From: Plantago elongata
Lineage: Eukaryota; Streptophyta; Magnoliopsida; Lamiales; Plantaginaceae
Direction: 5' to 3'
Length of the DNA: 37,248 nucleotides
NCBI GenBank assembly: GCA_036897095.1
Contig: JAYMSP010001029.1
Coordinates: forward strand, 1 to 37,248
Shown here: positions 1 to 12,400 of the stretch, piece after piece
Layout of the letters: each line of letters begins with the position of its first letter
How positions within the stretch are numbered: the stretch's first letter is position 1
Notes under the pieces: generated by a model
Databases searched by the model: none
What the model was told of the DNA's origin: nothing
The model's input: only the letters and a program-made list of their open reading frames with translations
Made by a program: the position numbers and the translations under genes

Positions 1-26
1 TATATATATATATATATATATATATT
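1..26. repeat. TA dinucleotide microsatellite
   Basis: The window opens in an uninterrupted run of alternating T and A that ends near position 26. It may extend further upstream outside the window. It lies downstream of the 3' end of the sugar transporter gene. It is a simple low-complexity repeat with no visible function. Confidence 0.9.
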
Positions 27-150
27 CTTAGTTCACACTTATGTGAACATTGTAGAGCGGAAGGTAAATAAAATCACTAATTTAATCTAAAAGAACTCTT
101 AAATGCTACCTAGAAAAAGGAAAAACAAGTACAACTAAGAAAACAGAGGC

Positions 151-2293
151 TCATACTCGGGGCAATTCTACACTCTTAGGACCTTCATCATCATCGCCAA
201 CATACTTGTGCCAGATCGGATGGGACTTGAAAATTCCTTGCATCTCCTCAATTGGAATTCCCTTGGTCTCCGGGAAACACTTGAGGATGAAGAAGAACAT
301 GACAAACACGAAGAAGGCGAAGAATATGAAGAGCCCGAATCTAAACACACACATCATCTTCATGAAGATTTCTGCGATGAAGAATGTGAAAAGCATGTTG
401 ACTAACACGTTTACAGTTTGACCGGCTGATCGGACTTCAAGGGGCAAGATCTCACAAGGCACCAACCACCCTAGAGGTCCCCATGACCATGCAAAACCCG
501 CCACATAGACACAGATGACGGCCACGACGACCCCGGCATACCACTTGGGCAAAACCCCTGGATCACCATTAATTCCAAACTTCACTGCAATGAAAATTGC
601 AACAATAATCTGCAGATAACAAATTGACATTGATTAGAGCATGCATTGAACAAATTTATAAGAGGAATAACACTTAAGAAACAAGTATAATCTTATAAGG
701 AAAAAAAATAGCAAACCTGGCAGACAAACATCTGAATAGCTCCCTCAAGAAACCAGAACCTCCTTCCAACCTTATCAACCGTGAAAATTGAAACAAAAGT
801 GGCTGCGGCATTAACAAGTCCTGTGATAACAGTGGCCATCAATGCAGAGTTGGCCATACCAATTGTCTTGAACAAAACTGGAGCGTAGAACATGATTACA
901 TTCATTCCAGTGAGCTGCTGGAAGGCAGGAATGCAGGAGACAAGAACCAAATGAGGCCTGTACTTCCTGCTGATCAAATTGGTCCATGGGTGCTTAATTT
1001 GATTTGATGCCTCACTAGCAGCGATCAAGTCCTTGAACTCGGCATCAACATCTTTGGTACCACGGATCTTGATGAGTCTTTCCTTTGCTTCCTCCTTCTT
1101 GCCACGTTCAATCAAGGAGTTAGGGGAGTCAGGGAGCCAGGCCGTGCATAGAAGGAATATGATGGCTGGTACACCGGCACAACCCAAACTTATACGCCAT
1201 CCATGTTCACCCATGGTCGCGGTTTTGTAGTTGATCAAGTTGGCTACTAGAATTCCAATGGTGATGGAGAGCTGGAAAAGCATGTTGCATGCTCCTCTAT
1301 ATTTGTATGGAGGAATCTCAGACAAGTACACTGGTGCAGACTGCATTATATAATCAAACATTCATATTAGATACGAAGAAATCAGAACGAACAAAATTCG
1401 CTTAGCACTTCAAATATGTAGAATTTCCAAGTAAAATAGTAGCTACTATAATATGCAATTAGAAAAATTGAATTTTTAGATCAGTTTCATATGCAATTGG
1501 AAATATTAAATGAACCAAATTCACTTAGATCAATTGATTAGACCAGTCAATTTGATTCAGTTAATTAGACACGACATGAAATAAAATCTGGACTATATAC
1601 TATGTGAATCAAATTAAAACAGAATTATTGATGCAGCTAAATTTAAAAGTAGGCATGGAAAAAAATTGAAATTAACATATAAACAGAGATTAATGCAGCT
1701 AAATTTGAAACAATTACGTATTAAAAATTGAAGTAAAAATATGTAGATACCTGATTGGCAAAACCAATTCCAAAACCAAGAAGAATACGACCGATAATAA
1801 GCATGGCAACATTCTGGGCAAAACCATTAACAGCAGCACCAGCTAAGAAGAGAAACCCTCCCACAAGCATAGAACGCTTCCTGCCAAACTTTCGGGTCAC
1901 AGTTGAAGCAACACAGGCTGCAATCATGGCAGCCAGATAAAGCGAGGATGTGAAGAGAGTAAGCATGGGGTCATCGAATTTGCAGTACTGGTTTTTGGTC
2001 TGTACGAGATTCGCCTGCTTGCGGTACACTCTCGGGAAAAATCTCTCCAGGAACACATCCATGGAAGTCACACCACCTGTTGTTAAATTAACAAATCGAC
2101 GTCAGTTTTTAGATCACAGAATTACAATACACTACAGAAACAGCATTGTATATATGTACATACCAGAAATACCGATGTCGTAACCGAAGATGAGGCCACC
2201 ACAAGCGGCGGAAAGACAAGTGAGAATGACATAGATGGTGAGATTGCCAGGGTAGTTGGTGGCAGGGCCAGTTTGAATAAAACCACCAGCCAT
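151..2293 (-). CDS. STP-type sugar transport protein (hexose/H+ symporter), 4 exons
   Basis: This is a plasma-membrane monosaccharide/proton symporter of the major facilitator superfamily (plant STP family). Exons on the minus strand are 2164-2293, 1751-2076, 717-1340 and 151-609, all joined by GT-AG introns with consistent phase, giving 512 residues, the usual STP length. The start is the ATG at 2293, giving [10 protein letters not shown]. Visible family marks: [15 protein letters not shown], with the proton-linked Asp at about 39; [14 protein letters not shown], with its Arg partner at about 140; the loop motif [13 protein letters not shown], as in the STP1-like clade; [24 protein letters not shown]; and [11 protein letters not shown] near the C-terminus. 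Cysteines at about 75 and 447 match the lid-domain disulfide pair known from Arabidopsis STP10. About twelve hydrophobic segments are visible. The transmembrane-10/11 motif reads [17 protein letters not shown], where most STPs have PSEI(F)PLE. The gene looks intact. Which STP paralogue it is cannot be decided by eye. Confidence 0.95.
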
Positions 2294-2360
2294 GGTTTGT
2301 TTTGGGTTTCGAAAGTAATATGTGAAGAGATGATATGAGAAAACAGAATAGTGTGACAGG

Positions 2361-2370
2361 GTTTATATAA
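2361..2370 (-). promoter_or_regulatory. Probable TATA box of the sugar transporter gene
   Basis: On the minus strand the sequence reads TTATATAAAC about 70 bases upstream of the ATG at 2293. This spacing allows a transcription start some 30 bases downstream and a short 5' leader. Inferred from sequence and spacing only. Confidence 0.5.
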
Positions 2371-2419
2371 GAATGATGGGAGATGAAACGAAACACAATT
2401 CAAGTAGGATTGGATTAGA

Positions 2420-3340
2420 TTGTGGATTGTCTCTCGTTCCTAAACTACCTAGATTTATCCTAAATCTTTGCTAAATTTAATAATCCTAGACGAACTGAAT
2501 TTTATCTTAAATCAATTGAATCCTAAACGAATAAGAGACCGATAGTCTTTAGAATTCTTCATCTATTGGAATCGTAAGAGTTGCATACAGGTAATCTTTG
2601 CTAACAACGATAATGTGAAAGCTAGCTAAAGACGAGAAATTAAGGCAATTTGTTAATGGATAAAGTAATTTGTTAAATGGATAATTGATATCTTACCCCG
2701 AGAAAAGAATATATTCGGGTAAAAGCCATAAATAATGCAAATATGCAATTATCATACAAGTATATGTTTATTATTAAACAAATTATATTTGATTTAACTT
2801 GTAGAAATAAAACTACTACTAGATAAACTGGAATTTTTTCCATATAGAATACAATTTTTGCAATTTTTGCGAGCACGAGAAACCAATTAACATATGTACA
2901 GACATATAGTATATAATAATAAACCTATATTATATTTACATTACTTGTGTTTAATTTAATCCTTCAAAATAAAAACACCTGTAAGAGTTTACTTTTAATT
3001 TTTGTTCCATTCAACTGAAAACTAACTCAATTTAATTTCGTTTCCGTTCAGTTTTATTTAATTATATTTTGTACTACAATTCAACTTTGGAAAATTGTTG
3101 TTCAAGCGTGTGATTTCCAGCTGAGGAATACCATGAGGGAGGATGCCCAAACCATGCAAGAAGAGAAACAGTGAAACAGACAACAAATTTGAATACATAC
3201 ATACACACAGTATTTGACATTTTTACTAGCATTTCATAGCTGGGACTGATCAGTTAACGTTTTCTAGTTCATATCTAGGAATATAACTCATGATGATGAA
3301 CATAAACAGCCATAACAATTTGGAACTTTTATCTTTCGAG
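2420..3340. other. Intergenic spacer between two minus-strand genes
   Basis: This AT-rich stretch lies between the sugar transporter promoter and the 3' end of the BABAM1-like gene. I see no credible coding sequence, RNA gene or mobile element in it. It must contain the 3' untranslated region of the BABAM1-like gene, just below 3344. Confidence 0.6.
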
Positions 3341-3343
3341 TCC

Positions 3344-6300
3344 TTAGCTGGAGGATACAATGACGACTTCATCCCCTTGTCCCGGTTCAGGAGGAGACTT
3401 TTTTGTCAAAGACTTGGGTAGGTCAATCTCATCCTGTAAACAACGCTGCTGAGGATGAGATAACAGCAAACACATGCTACGGAAAAGAGCACGTGTCAAC
3501 CCTTGACCATTCTCAAATATGTAGCCCTCGAACTCACTCACTCTTTCAACGGCCTCTACCAGGGTATCATACACTTGTTGGGGACAGTTATCCGGTCCAG
3601 GTTTGTCGTGCAAGTACAGTGCATCCAAGGTGAAGAGTTTCAGGGCTGGCGGAAGTTGAAATTGTGGTGCCATAGATGATCTACAATAGAGTAAGATCTG
3701 AAAAGACACAGTGAAGCATCGAAATGTTACTATATCATGATGATGCAACACATCAGAAGAAGATATACTGTAAATTGAAAATGTGTTGATACAGGTACAG
3801 TGAACTCACTTAAGGATAGTCAAATTTAGCAAGTGTTGACAATAGTTAATCTCTTGATGATTAAGTGAAGATGGAATTAGGCGATGGTTTAGATAAAATC
3901 CTAGCACAGGTGAATTTGGTGGGAGAACCAGTTACTGAAAGTAAGGGAAGTGCATGCAAGGACGAATTATATAATTATTATAGAGGTTTATCACATAATA
4001 ACTCAGAAACGGCAAATAGTCAGCTTCTGCATACTATATTTTTCCAACTCAACTTGTTATTTGTGCAGAGACATCCCTTTCTTGCTCTTGTTGTAAATCC
4101 TGTAGTTAGTTAGCTTTCCAGATTCAGTTGCAAATACTTGGTTATACAAAGTGAATGCGAGAGGGAGAAATTACGACCTGTATGTGACAAATGAACTAGC
4201 CAAAATAATACAAGTAGCAGGCTGAAGGCATGAGTTATTGAGAGGAAGAAACCATAACAAATGATTGTCACTATTTTTAGCAGCTTCAAAAAAAAACAAA
4301 TGATTGTCACTCACCACTCTGAGAATACGATTTTGAGCACGGGATTTCTTTGCTTCATGAGTAGCTACTCTAAATAGTTGTGTAAGATCTGATTGACTGG
4401 GAGTTGGATCCACAGAAATACTGCGCATGGCAGCCATCACAGAGTCAACCTCACCACTGAAATCTTTACGGATCTGGAAAAAAAACAGAGATGTGTAATC
4501 AGCGGATTGCTGATGCAGCACAAACGTAGGGAAGAATTTAAAGAAGGCAAATGGATTGTTAGTGAAAATATGAACGTCTACATGTTTTGCACTGTGTCCT
4601 CTTGGAAATTCATGCACAGTAAATATTCAAGAGTTTAAAATACAATAGAACTCAGCGCATGAAGAAAGTGATTGTTGTGGCAGAAAATAAATCAGACTTG
4701 GTCATCATTGGTGAGTTCTCTACACATACAACTATACAAGCATTCGAGAATATCAAATAATTAGGCCAGAAGGTAATAGATCAAGTTATTCTGAGTACTC
4801 GGAACTAGCCTTTAAACATTGACAAATATACAGTACTTAGATCTTGATCTTCAGATACGCAAAACAAATAATCTTCAGTTCTTGTCCAACTATTTTATTT
4901 TAACCATGCAAGTAATGAGAGCACCGCAATAAGTGTATAGGATAATTACGGGAGACTTAAATCACTATGCAAAGGTTAAGCCTCTGAGAACTAGGTTATG
5001 GTATCATAATATCTTGGAGGTAGAAAGATCTTTCCACTATCTCGCCCATGCCAAATTTAATGCTCCTGTTTCTTTCATTGGGATGTTTCGAAACAATCAT
5101 CCATTTTTCTATGCCGAAACTGCGAAACATTTGCTTTTATTGCATAAATACCTGTTCATGTATCATTCTTTGAGATACTCCAAGGAGTCAAATATTAAAG
5201 ATGAATGCAGTTGTGAACCTGCTTCAATAGGTCAAATTCTCTACCAATGAATGGCTGCAGTTTAATTTAGTCATCCATCTTCTTATATATCTGAGTAACA
5301 AACTCTAGCCCTAAGTCATATCAGCCAGGTCTATGGACTACTATGCATTTCACTCTATCACATTACCCTAAATGAAGAATCATAATAGATAAACTCATCC
5401 TAAATCATTGCAGGAAGTACACTCTTCCAACCCCAAAATTACATCAAGAAGACTTCTTGACAGATTTGTAGAACACACTATTTTACCATGTAAACGCATA
5501 TATATCATCATCACATCAAATCTAGATATCCAAACAGTTACACTTGCCTTTATAGTTTATAGTCCAAAATGCCACCTCTGCTCAAAGATCAGCGGATAAA
5601 ATAACAAACATTTGCGGCACTGGAGACACAAATTGCTATGACTTCTGAACTCTTTTTTAGCCAGCTTAACTGATCTAAATCCAATACACTAGATCTTTAT
5701 TCAATCTCAATTCAAGTTCACCATCTACAAAACCAAACGAAACGTGCCTGATAGATTCATAACCAAGCCAAGCCATAAAAATTAGTACTACATTGACATT
5801 ATCACGCAACACAAAACATATAAATCCACAAAACTAGCATCACATATTCAACTAAACAGCTAAACTCATCCACCCCAAACACACCATTTTGAAGCTAATT
5901 ACATTTCAAAATCAATCCCCTCATAATTTCAGTTTCCAATCAAGACCCCATCTCGGTTTTAACTGAAGCATTTCAATTCCGATCAAACCACATATGAGAT
6001 CAATAAATGCTGACAAAATCCCAATACATTATTGGGCGGTGTTAAATTGAGATCCTCATCTGCTATACTGAGAGTTTATCATACGAACAACTGAACAGAA
6101 TTCAATAAGCAATCTACAATAACACACAAGCAAATGTTGATCTCAATTTTAACACCATCCTACAAATAATACAAAATGCACACACATTTACCCAATTTAT
6201 CAATCAATCCATCAAAATCCAACAATTCCATTCGAAAGAGGGAAAATTGAAATTACTAGGGTTGAATTAGAAGAGTACCCAATGAGCCGATTTGGACAAG

Positions 6301-6656
6301 GCAGCGAATGCGAAGCGGTGATCAGGGTTCATAGTGAGCTTAGAGTGAACGAATAGAACAATAGCTTGCTTAATTGCTTCCAATCTGGTTGGGCGACCGT
6401 TGGGACCTGTGAGCTTCATCTCCGCCAGGCTCTCCGGGCCGACATCGACGCAGAAAAGGATGTCCTCCGGCGAGTATCTGCCTGGAGGTAGACTGTAAGT
6501 CGTTGATGCTCTCAAGGGTTGGCCATCAGTTGATTCCATTCTTTTAGGGCGTGTTGTTGTTTCAGTACCAGCTCTTCTTCTTCTACAGTATGTTCTACTG
6601 GTCTGTTTACTCCATTTGGAGGGTCCTTTTTCAGGGGATACATGGTTGGGCTGCAT
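3344..6656 (-). CDS. BABAM1: BRISC and BRCA1-A complex member 1 homologue (MERIT40-like), 3 exons
   Basis: In animals this protein is the vWA-fold scaffold of the K63-specific deubiquitinase complexes BRISC and BRCA1-A; plants carry a conserved homologue. Exons are 6279-6656, 4315-4473 and 3344-3697, all phase 0. The first intron is long (about 1.8 kb) and the second about 0.6 kb. The first ATG (6656) gives 296 residues. An in-frame ATG at 6539 (MESTDGQPLR) gives 257, closer to the length I recall for plant homologues, so the start is uncertain. Visible marks: SPEDILFCVDVGPES, the first vWA strand with a degenerate metal site; LEAIKQAIVLFVHSKL; NPDHRFAFAALSKSAHW; LFRVATHEAKKSRAQNRIL; a second Rossmann strand beginning ILLYCRSS; LHDKPGPDNCPQQVYDTL; and the C-terminal ALFRSMCLLLSHPQQRC, which matches the LxxLLAHPLQRP segment of animal MERIT40. 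The gene is apparently intact. Its role in this plant is inferred from the family. Confidence 0.85.
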
Positions 6657-6691
6657 GACCTATAAAACCATTGTCTCTGATGGAGTTAAAA

Positions 6692-6701
6692 TTTTATATT
6701 G
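6692..6701 (-). promoter_or_regulatory. Possible TATA box of the BABAM1-like gene
   Basis: The minus strand reads AATATAAAAT about 40 bases upstream of the distal ATG at 6656. If this is the real TATA box, transcription would start only 10-20 bases before that ATG. That leaves the downstream ATG at 6539 with a more normal leader. The region is AT-rich, so a chance match is possible. Confidence 0.3.
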
Positions 6702-6709
6702 CTATTTAA

Positions 6710-8000
6710 AATTTTCCGGTACATTATATTTCTTACTTTATTTATTATTTATTAAATTTTAATTATTTATTTTTCAACATTATAATCATCTTTTCTAATT
6801 TATTCATTTTTTTCAATTTTATATCCAGCCCCACATAAAAATGAACCCGAAAGTGATGACGTATATGATATACTATAAATGATACACCTCACTAAGTGCA
6901 ATGCTTATAAATTTTATAAATTTAATTGAATTTAGATCACGTACGAATTTGTATATTATGTTTCACGAGACATTAGTGTCATTAATGGGTAAATGCAAAA
7001 AACATTATATACATTTGTGTACATAAGTTAATTTAAAAAGTAGCGAAATTTTGTTAGGTAAGTTGGCTTTAACCAACTTAAAATGAATAATTTGTATGTA
7101 AATGTAGACTTTGTACATTTATTATAAGGTGTGAGGTGCATTAATCATCTAGTAGTTTAAGTAGTTATGCAAGATAGTTATATCGCAAATATATAACTAT
7201 CCATCATATAGTAATATTTAAAAAAAACGATGGAATACAAATACTTATTTGGAAAAATGAAATAAATATGTATGAAAATGCCTCGAGTCCTGTTAATGGG
7301 TAAAATACACACCAAAAAACCAAAATCTACTATCCAAAAACCATTTACATAATCTAAACAGTTCTAACTTGGCTTCTTTGTCTAAACACAATCAACAACC
7401 ACAACGTTCACCTGAACTTATGTGATCACCATGTGTTTAAAGTGTTGAAAAAATATTTTATACAACATTTATAAAAACTCGGAATGATGTTGCGTGTGGT
7501 GTGAGGTTGTGAGCAGATAAAATTTGAAATAATATTTTTTAGTAGCCAGTTGCTGGAGGATAGTGAAGAACTGTTAAATAAAGTTTAATAATGAACGACA
7601 CTTTAACGAGTGAAATGACACTTTAACATAATAATTGAAGACTTATTATATTGTTGTAAAATAGATAAACAGTGTTAAATAAATTGTAAAATTGAACGAC
7701 AGGACAATAAGAAACTTATTATATTATTTAATAATAAATAATGAGTTGATGTGTATAATAAAAAAATAAAAAATTACAAAGTCACGTAATATATGGTCTC
7801 TAATAACTTATTTAGATACATCATACAACATGTGTTATAAATGAAAACACTAATGTTATTAATTAAAGTGATCATGTTGTTAAGTAAATACTTTTCTTTC
7901 GTAACATGATAAAAAGGATCAGCATTTTGATTAGTAGTATGAATAATTTATTTTTCTTTATAATTTAAATCTGCATTTATCTATATACAACATCTCAAAT
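6710..8000. other. AT-rich intergenic spacer
   Basis: This lies between the divergent BABAM1-like and SHM3-like genes. I see only AT-rich sequence, with no coding frame that resembles a protein family and no RNA gene. Confidence 0.6.
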
Positions 8001-8006
8001 GACTTA

Positions 8007-8224
8007 CTTCATTATTTCGTCATCCGAAAATTAATAACATCACACCAAAGTTTTCGTACCACTAAATATTTATTTATCTATCCTATTTTCTACTTCGTTG
8101 TCATATTTTCACACCTTTATCTTAAATAGTTGTCACTCACCTATACGATTATCAATATATATCCGTTTACAGACTATTTTTTTCTAAACAACGATAAAGT
8201 AGCTTCTTAGTAATTCGGAGGGAG
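8007..8224. mobile_element. Stowaway-like MITE, degraded at one end
   Basis: The right end reads CGGAGGGAG followed by TA, the characteristic Stowaway (Tc1/mariner) terminus with its TA target duplication. A plausible left end starts after TA at 8005-8006 with CTTCATTATTTCGTC and CCGAAAATT, a weathered form of the CTCCCTCCGTCC terminus. The implied length of about 218 bp fits the family. The right boundary is firm, the left one is a guess. There is no coding capacity. Confidence 0.45.
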
Positions 8225-8906
8225 TAATTATTAAGTAGGGAATTATTATTTTTGAGCTGAATCATTCAATGGGCAAACTTCCTCGGATGATTTAACCCAA
8301 TTCTTATTTGGTCAGGACATTATGTCTAAATAAATTATTTGTATATGAATTAATGTTGTTAAAAAAATAATCGATATTATTAAGCAAGTCGTTTATATTA
8401 TAATGTTGGTGTTTTTAATAATAATATAGACAAATATTCATAATTTTTCTTAATAATATAATGCGACTTCAATATAAGATTAGATCGTATGTGGATTTGG
8501 ATGGCTAGTAAATGGTGAGTTCCAATTTAAGCCCTGTTTTCTTGCACTTAAATTTACTTAATTGAAAGTAATTAAACTGAATTAATTTTCAGTTAAAAAT
8601 AGGTGAGATTTGTTGCGAATAAATTAGGGCACTCCAAATTTTCCAAATGAAATAGAAAGAATATTAATAAGTGAAGGAAGAAGGGCCAAGTCGGCGCCTA
8701 TGGTAGCAGGACCAGATTTTAGATGTATTATTGATTCGAATCCGAAAAAAATCCGAAAATTTGGATGCCAACCCCTACCACCACCTTTTACTAGTGATAG
8801 CACCTCCGCCGCTTCAAGCTCTGAAAACATCCATCAACAAGGAATCACCATACCGTACGTCTACTCTCATTATCTGCTCTCTTTTTGTCTCCTTTTGCTT
8901 TCAAAC

Positions 8907-8918
8907 TGCTATTTATAA
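8907..8918 (+). promoter_or_regulatory. Probable core promoter of the SHM3-like gene
   Basis: A TATTTATAA-type TATA element lies just upstream of a pyrimidine-rich stretch (8935-9030) that looks like a plant 5' untranslated leader. This suggests transcription starts near 8940. Inferred from composition and spacing. Confidence 0.35.
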
Positions 8919-9035
8919 CCTAATTCACTCAGCCTCCACTTATTCCTTCTACTCTACCGGCCTTCTTCACCGTGCCTGCGCTCTTTTCTTTCTTTTCTTC
9001 TTCTTCACCTGTCGCTATTTTTCTTCTTCTATTAG

Positions 9036-9332
9036 GTATGTTCCCTTTTCGTTCAATTTAATTTCTTTAGGGCTTATCCAGCCTCAATTCATTTTGATTG
9101 AGGGTTCAATTTATTGAGAAACAAGTCTATGTAAGGTTTGTCTTTAATGTAAGGATACCAATTCCGTTTTTCGCTCTGTTTTCGGCGAGTGAAAGACTAG
9201 AATTATTTGTGGCAACTTAATTAGTACTAATACATATGTATACGTGGTGGTTTTTCCAGTATTGTTATTTTATTTTACAAGCATCTGGTGTGGTGATTAT
9301 ACTGTATCTGTACCATGTGTTGTTTTCTTCAG
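9036..9332 (+). other. Candidate 5'-UTR intron of the SHM3-like gene
   Basis: A strong donor (AG|GTATG at 9035/9036) follows the pyrimidine-rich leader. An acceptor with a polypyrimidine tract (TGTTTTCTTCAG, ending 9332) precedes the coding exon. Removing this segment would place the SHM3 ATG (9429) about 100 bases into a second leader exon. An alternative acceptor is TTATTCAG, ending at about 9408. RNA-seq reads spanning the junction would decide. Confidence 0.4.
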
Positions 9333-9340
9333 AATTGTCA

Positions 9341-9373
9341 ATGGCTATGAGGTATGATTGTAAGGTTTGCTAA
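9341..9373 (+). other. Short upstream ORF in the SHM3-like leader
   Basis: If the leader is spliced at 9332, an ATG at 9341 opens a ten-codon frame (MAMRYDCKVC) that stops at 9371-9373, before the main ATG at 9429. It would be removed if the acceptor near 9408 is used instead. Whether it is translated is unknown. Confidence 0.25.
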
Positions 9374-9428
9374 TTGTCTATATCAATTTATTTGGATTAA
9401 TTATTCAGCCTATAGAACGGGAAGCAGC

Positions 9429-12400
9429 ATGCAAGCTTGTGGTGGATCTGCTACCATGAATTCAATTCAACAACAATTTGGAACAAAGGGGCTGCTTTTC
9501 CCCCAAAAAAGGTTATTTGGGATCAATGAGTCTCCGAATCATGTTAGGTTGAGTTGGGTGAGGCCTTGTCGGACCTCTCAACTTGAGGGGAGCTTGGTCA
9601 CGGGCAGGCCTCCCTCTTCGGTTTCAGTTCCAATCCCAGAGGTTGAAGGTAACGATTCAATGCTATGTGGTAGTTGTACCTGTTCAACGTTCAGGGAATG
9701 CTTTATTACTGCAGAAAATTTCAACATTTTTTCCTTAGATGTAGTGAGTGTCAATAAACCGATAGTGACAGTGTTTTCAAATTTTAGTCTTTGTCGTTAA
9801 GGTTTTTCCTTCAATATTTGTGCTGTTCACAAACTTTAGCAAGGATGTAGAGTGGAATGATATATATGATTGGGAGGTGATGTATGTGGCTTTATTTGGG
9901 TTTTCATGAACACAACTGCGGTAGCCGGTATGTATATGTATGGAATTCATCAAGAAAATGGTTAAGATACTATGACAATAATATGAATAATCATTGCATT
10001 GCACGAACACCGACAGTAGAACATATCTTTTCAGTTAATACTGTAAACATTGACTCATTTGATATGCAACTTATATATACTCTTCATATCCCTGAAACTT
10101 ACGTATTCCATAATTTCTACCTGACAATCAGGTGGTGGAAGTGGATTTGTGGACCATGTCTTGAGCGAAGCTGATCCGGAAGTTCGTTCCATAATTGACA
10201 AAGAGAAGGATCGCCAATTTAGAAGCTTAGAACTGATTGCTTCGGAGAATTTCACTTCCCGAGCTGTAATGGAAGCAGTTGGTTCTTGCCTCACTAACAA
10301 ATACTCTGAAGGATTACCTGGTAAAAGGTAATGGTTTTGTATGGTGCAGTTCTTTATGATAAAAATAAAATAAAAAATCAGTCTTTTTAATGTTTAAATT
10401 GCTGTTACTCATTTTATTATTCCTTAGGTATTATGGTGGCAATGAATTCATCGATGAACTTGAGACTCTCTGCCAACAGAGGGCTCTCGCGGCATTTGGT
10501 TTGGACGAGGCCAAATGGGGTGTAAATGTGCAACCACTATCTGGCTCTCCTGCTAATTTTGAGGTGTACACTGCAATTCTTAACCCACATGACCGCATCA
10601 TGGTAAATAATTCTCGAACTACACCATTTCAAACTGATGTTTTTGAAGTATCTTGAGTGTTCACTTAGCTGGCATTTGCATCATCTCAGGGTTTGGATTT
10701 ACCTCATGGTGGACACTTGTCACATGGGTTTATGACCCCAAAAAGACGGGTTTCAGGCACTTCTATTTATTTTGAGTCGATGCCGTACCGGCTGGATGAA
10801 TCTACCGGTACCAAATTAATTATGCTTACATGATACACTAGGTTACTCTGATACATATATGAAATAAGTGTTTGCTTATATACAGGTATTGTCGACTATG
10901 ATATGCTTGAGAAAACTGCTACTCTCTTCCGTCCAAAACTTATTATTGCTGGTGCCAGTGCTTACCCTCGAGATTTTGACTACCCTCGCATGAGAAAGGT
11001 ATTATAGTACATCTTAATTTTGACTATCCTCGCATGAGAAATGTATCATAGTACATCTTTCTTGTTTCCCCTGGTTAAATTAGAGGTCTGAATATTTTAT
11101 GATCTGCTTTAAAGATTGCAGATTCTGTTGGTGCTTTCCTTATGATGGACATGGCTCATATCAGTGGACTTGTTTCTGCTTCTGTTGTTGCTAACCCGTT
11201 CGAGTACTGTGATATTGTGACAACTACAACACACAAGGTTTGTGTGAACTGTTCATTTGTTCTTAATTCACTAAGGATTGGCCTAAGCAACTGGTCTTCA
11301 ATGCTAGTATTGATAAACATTACAACTTACAAGTAGACCTATTATTTTAGCAATTCTGGTTAAATCATCTATAACACATAATTGTTTCTCCAGTCTCTCA
11401 GGGGCCCGAGAGGTGGTATGATCTTTTTCAGGAAGGAGCCAATTCTAGGACTTGATTTAGAATCTGCCATTAACAATGCTGTTTTCCCTGGGCTACAGGT
11501 CTGCTTTGCCTATCATTATGAATGTGAAACCAACTTTCTGCGATTGACCACATTTGCTTCGTCTTAATCACTTCCTTAATTTACTATTCAATATTCTTAA
11601 CAGGGCGGTCCACATAATCACACAATTGGCGGGCTTGCAGTTTGCTTGAAGCATGCACAATCACCTGAATTCAAGGCTTATCAAAACAAGGTATTGGATG
11701 CTACTTCTTCAGTGTAACCTTATGGTCATGAATATGATCTGATACTTTCGGGTTCGTTCCGCAGGTTGTCTCCAATTGTAGAGCACTTGCCAGTCGATTG
11801 ATGGAGTTGGGTTACAAACTGGTATCTGGAGGGAGCGATAACCATTTGGTCCTTGTGGATCTTCGCCCCTTAGTAAGCATCTATATTTAACTTGTTTTCT
11901 TTGAACCTCAAAGTTGATATCTTGAGCCTCAAGTCTTAACTCACTGGATCTTGTGATTCTGTAAAAGCCCATTGTTTTCTTTCTGGGGTTAGACGTGAGG
12001 CTATAAAGGAGGGTGTTTTCAATAACTGTAGTTTTTCTAGAGTTGTTGTAAAATCCGAGAAAGCTAGAGGTGTCTAGAGTTCACTTTCCAAGCTTCTAAA
12101 GCTCTTGCAAGAAAGAGATTAGACCTGTTTCAGTAAAATTAGTGCAAACATTATGAATTCTTGTCTGTAAGCTTGGGGATCGTTACTGTTTGGTTCTCGT
12201 ACTCAGAATTAACCAACCTTGTGCCATCTGGACAGGGCCTTGATGGTGCTAGGGTGGAAAAGATACTTGACATGGCATCCATCACCCTGAATAAAAACTC
12301 TGTACCTGGTTAGTCTTTTCCTCCCTACTCTACATTTCCTCTACTGGTGATTATGCACTCTTGTGCTCATCTATAATTTGCTCCGACAGGTGACAAAAGT

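Noticed and set aside
4933..5250. 105-codon plus-strand open frame inside the first intron of the BABAM1-like gene
   Set aside because: No family resemblance, no promoter or splice context, and it is antisense within an intron. Judged a chance frame.
8725..8745. GATTCGAATCC, resembling a tRNA B-box
   Set aside because: No A-box, acceptor stem or cloverleaf could be formed around it.
8700..9117. Overlapping plus-strand frames of 72 and 128 codons before SHM3
   Set aside because: These fall on the promoter and pyrimidine-rich leader. The Phe/Ser/Leu-rich peptides simply reflect CT-rich DNA.
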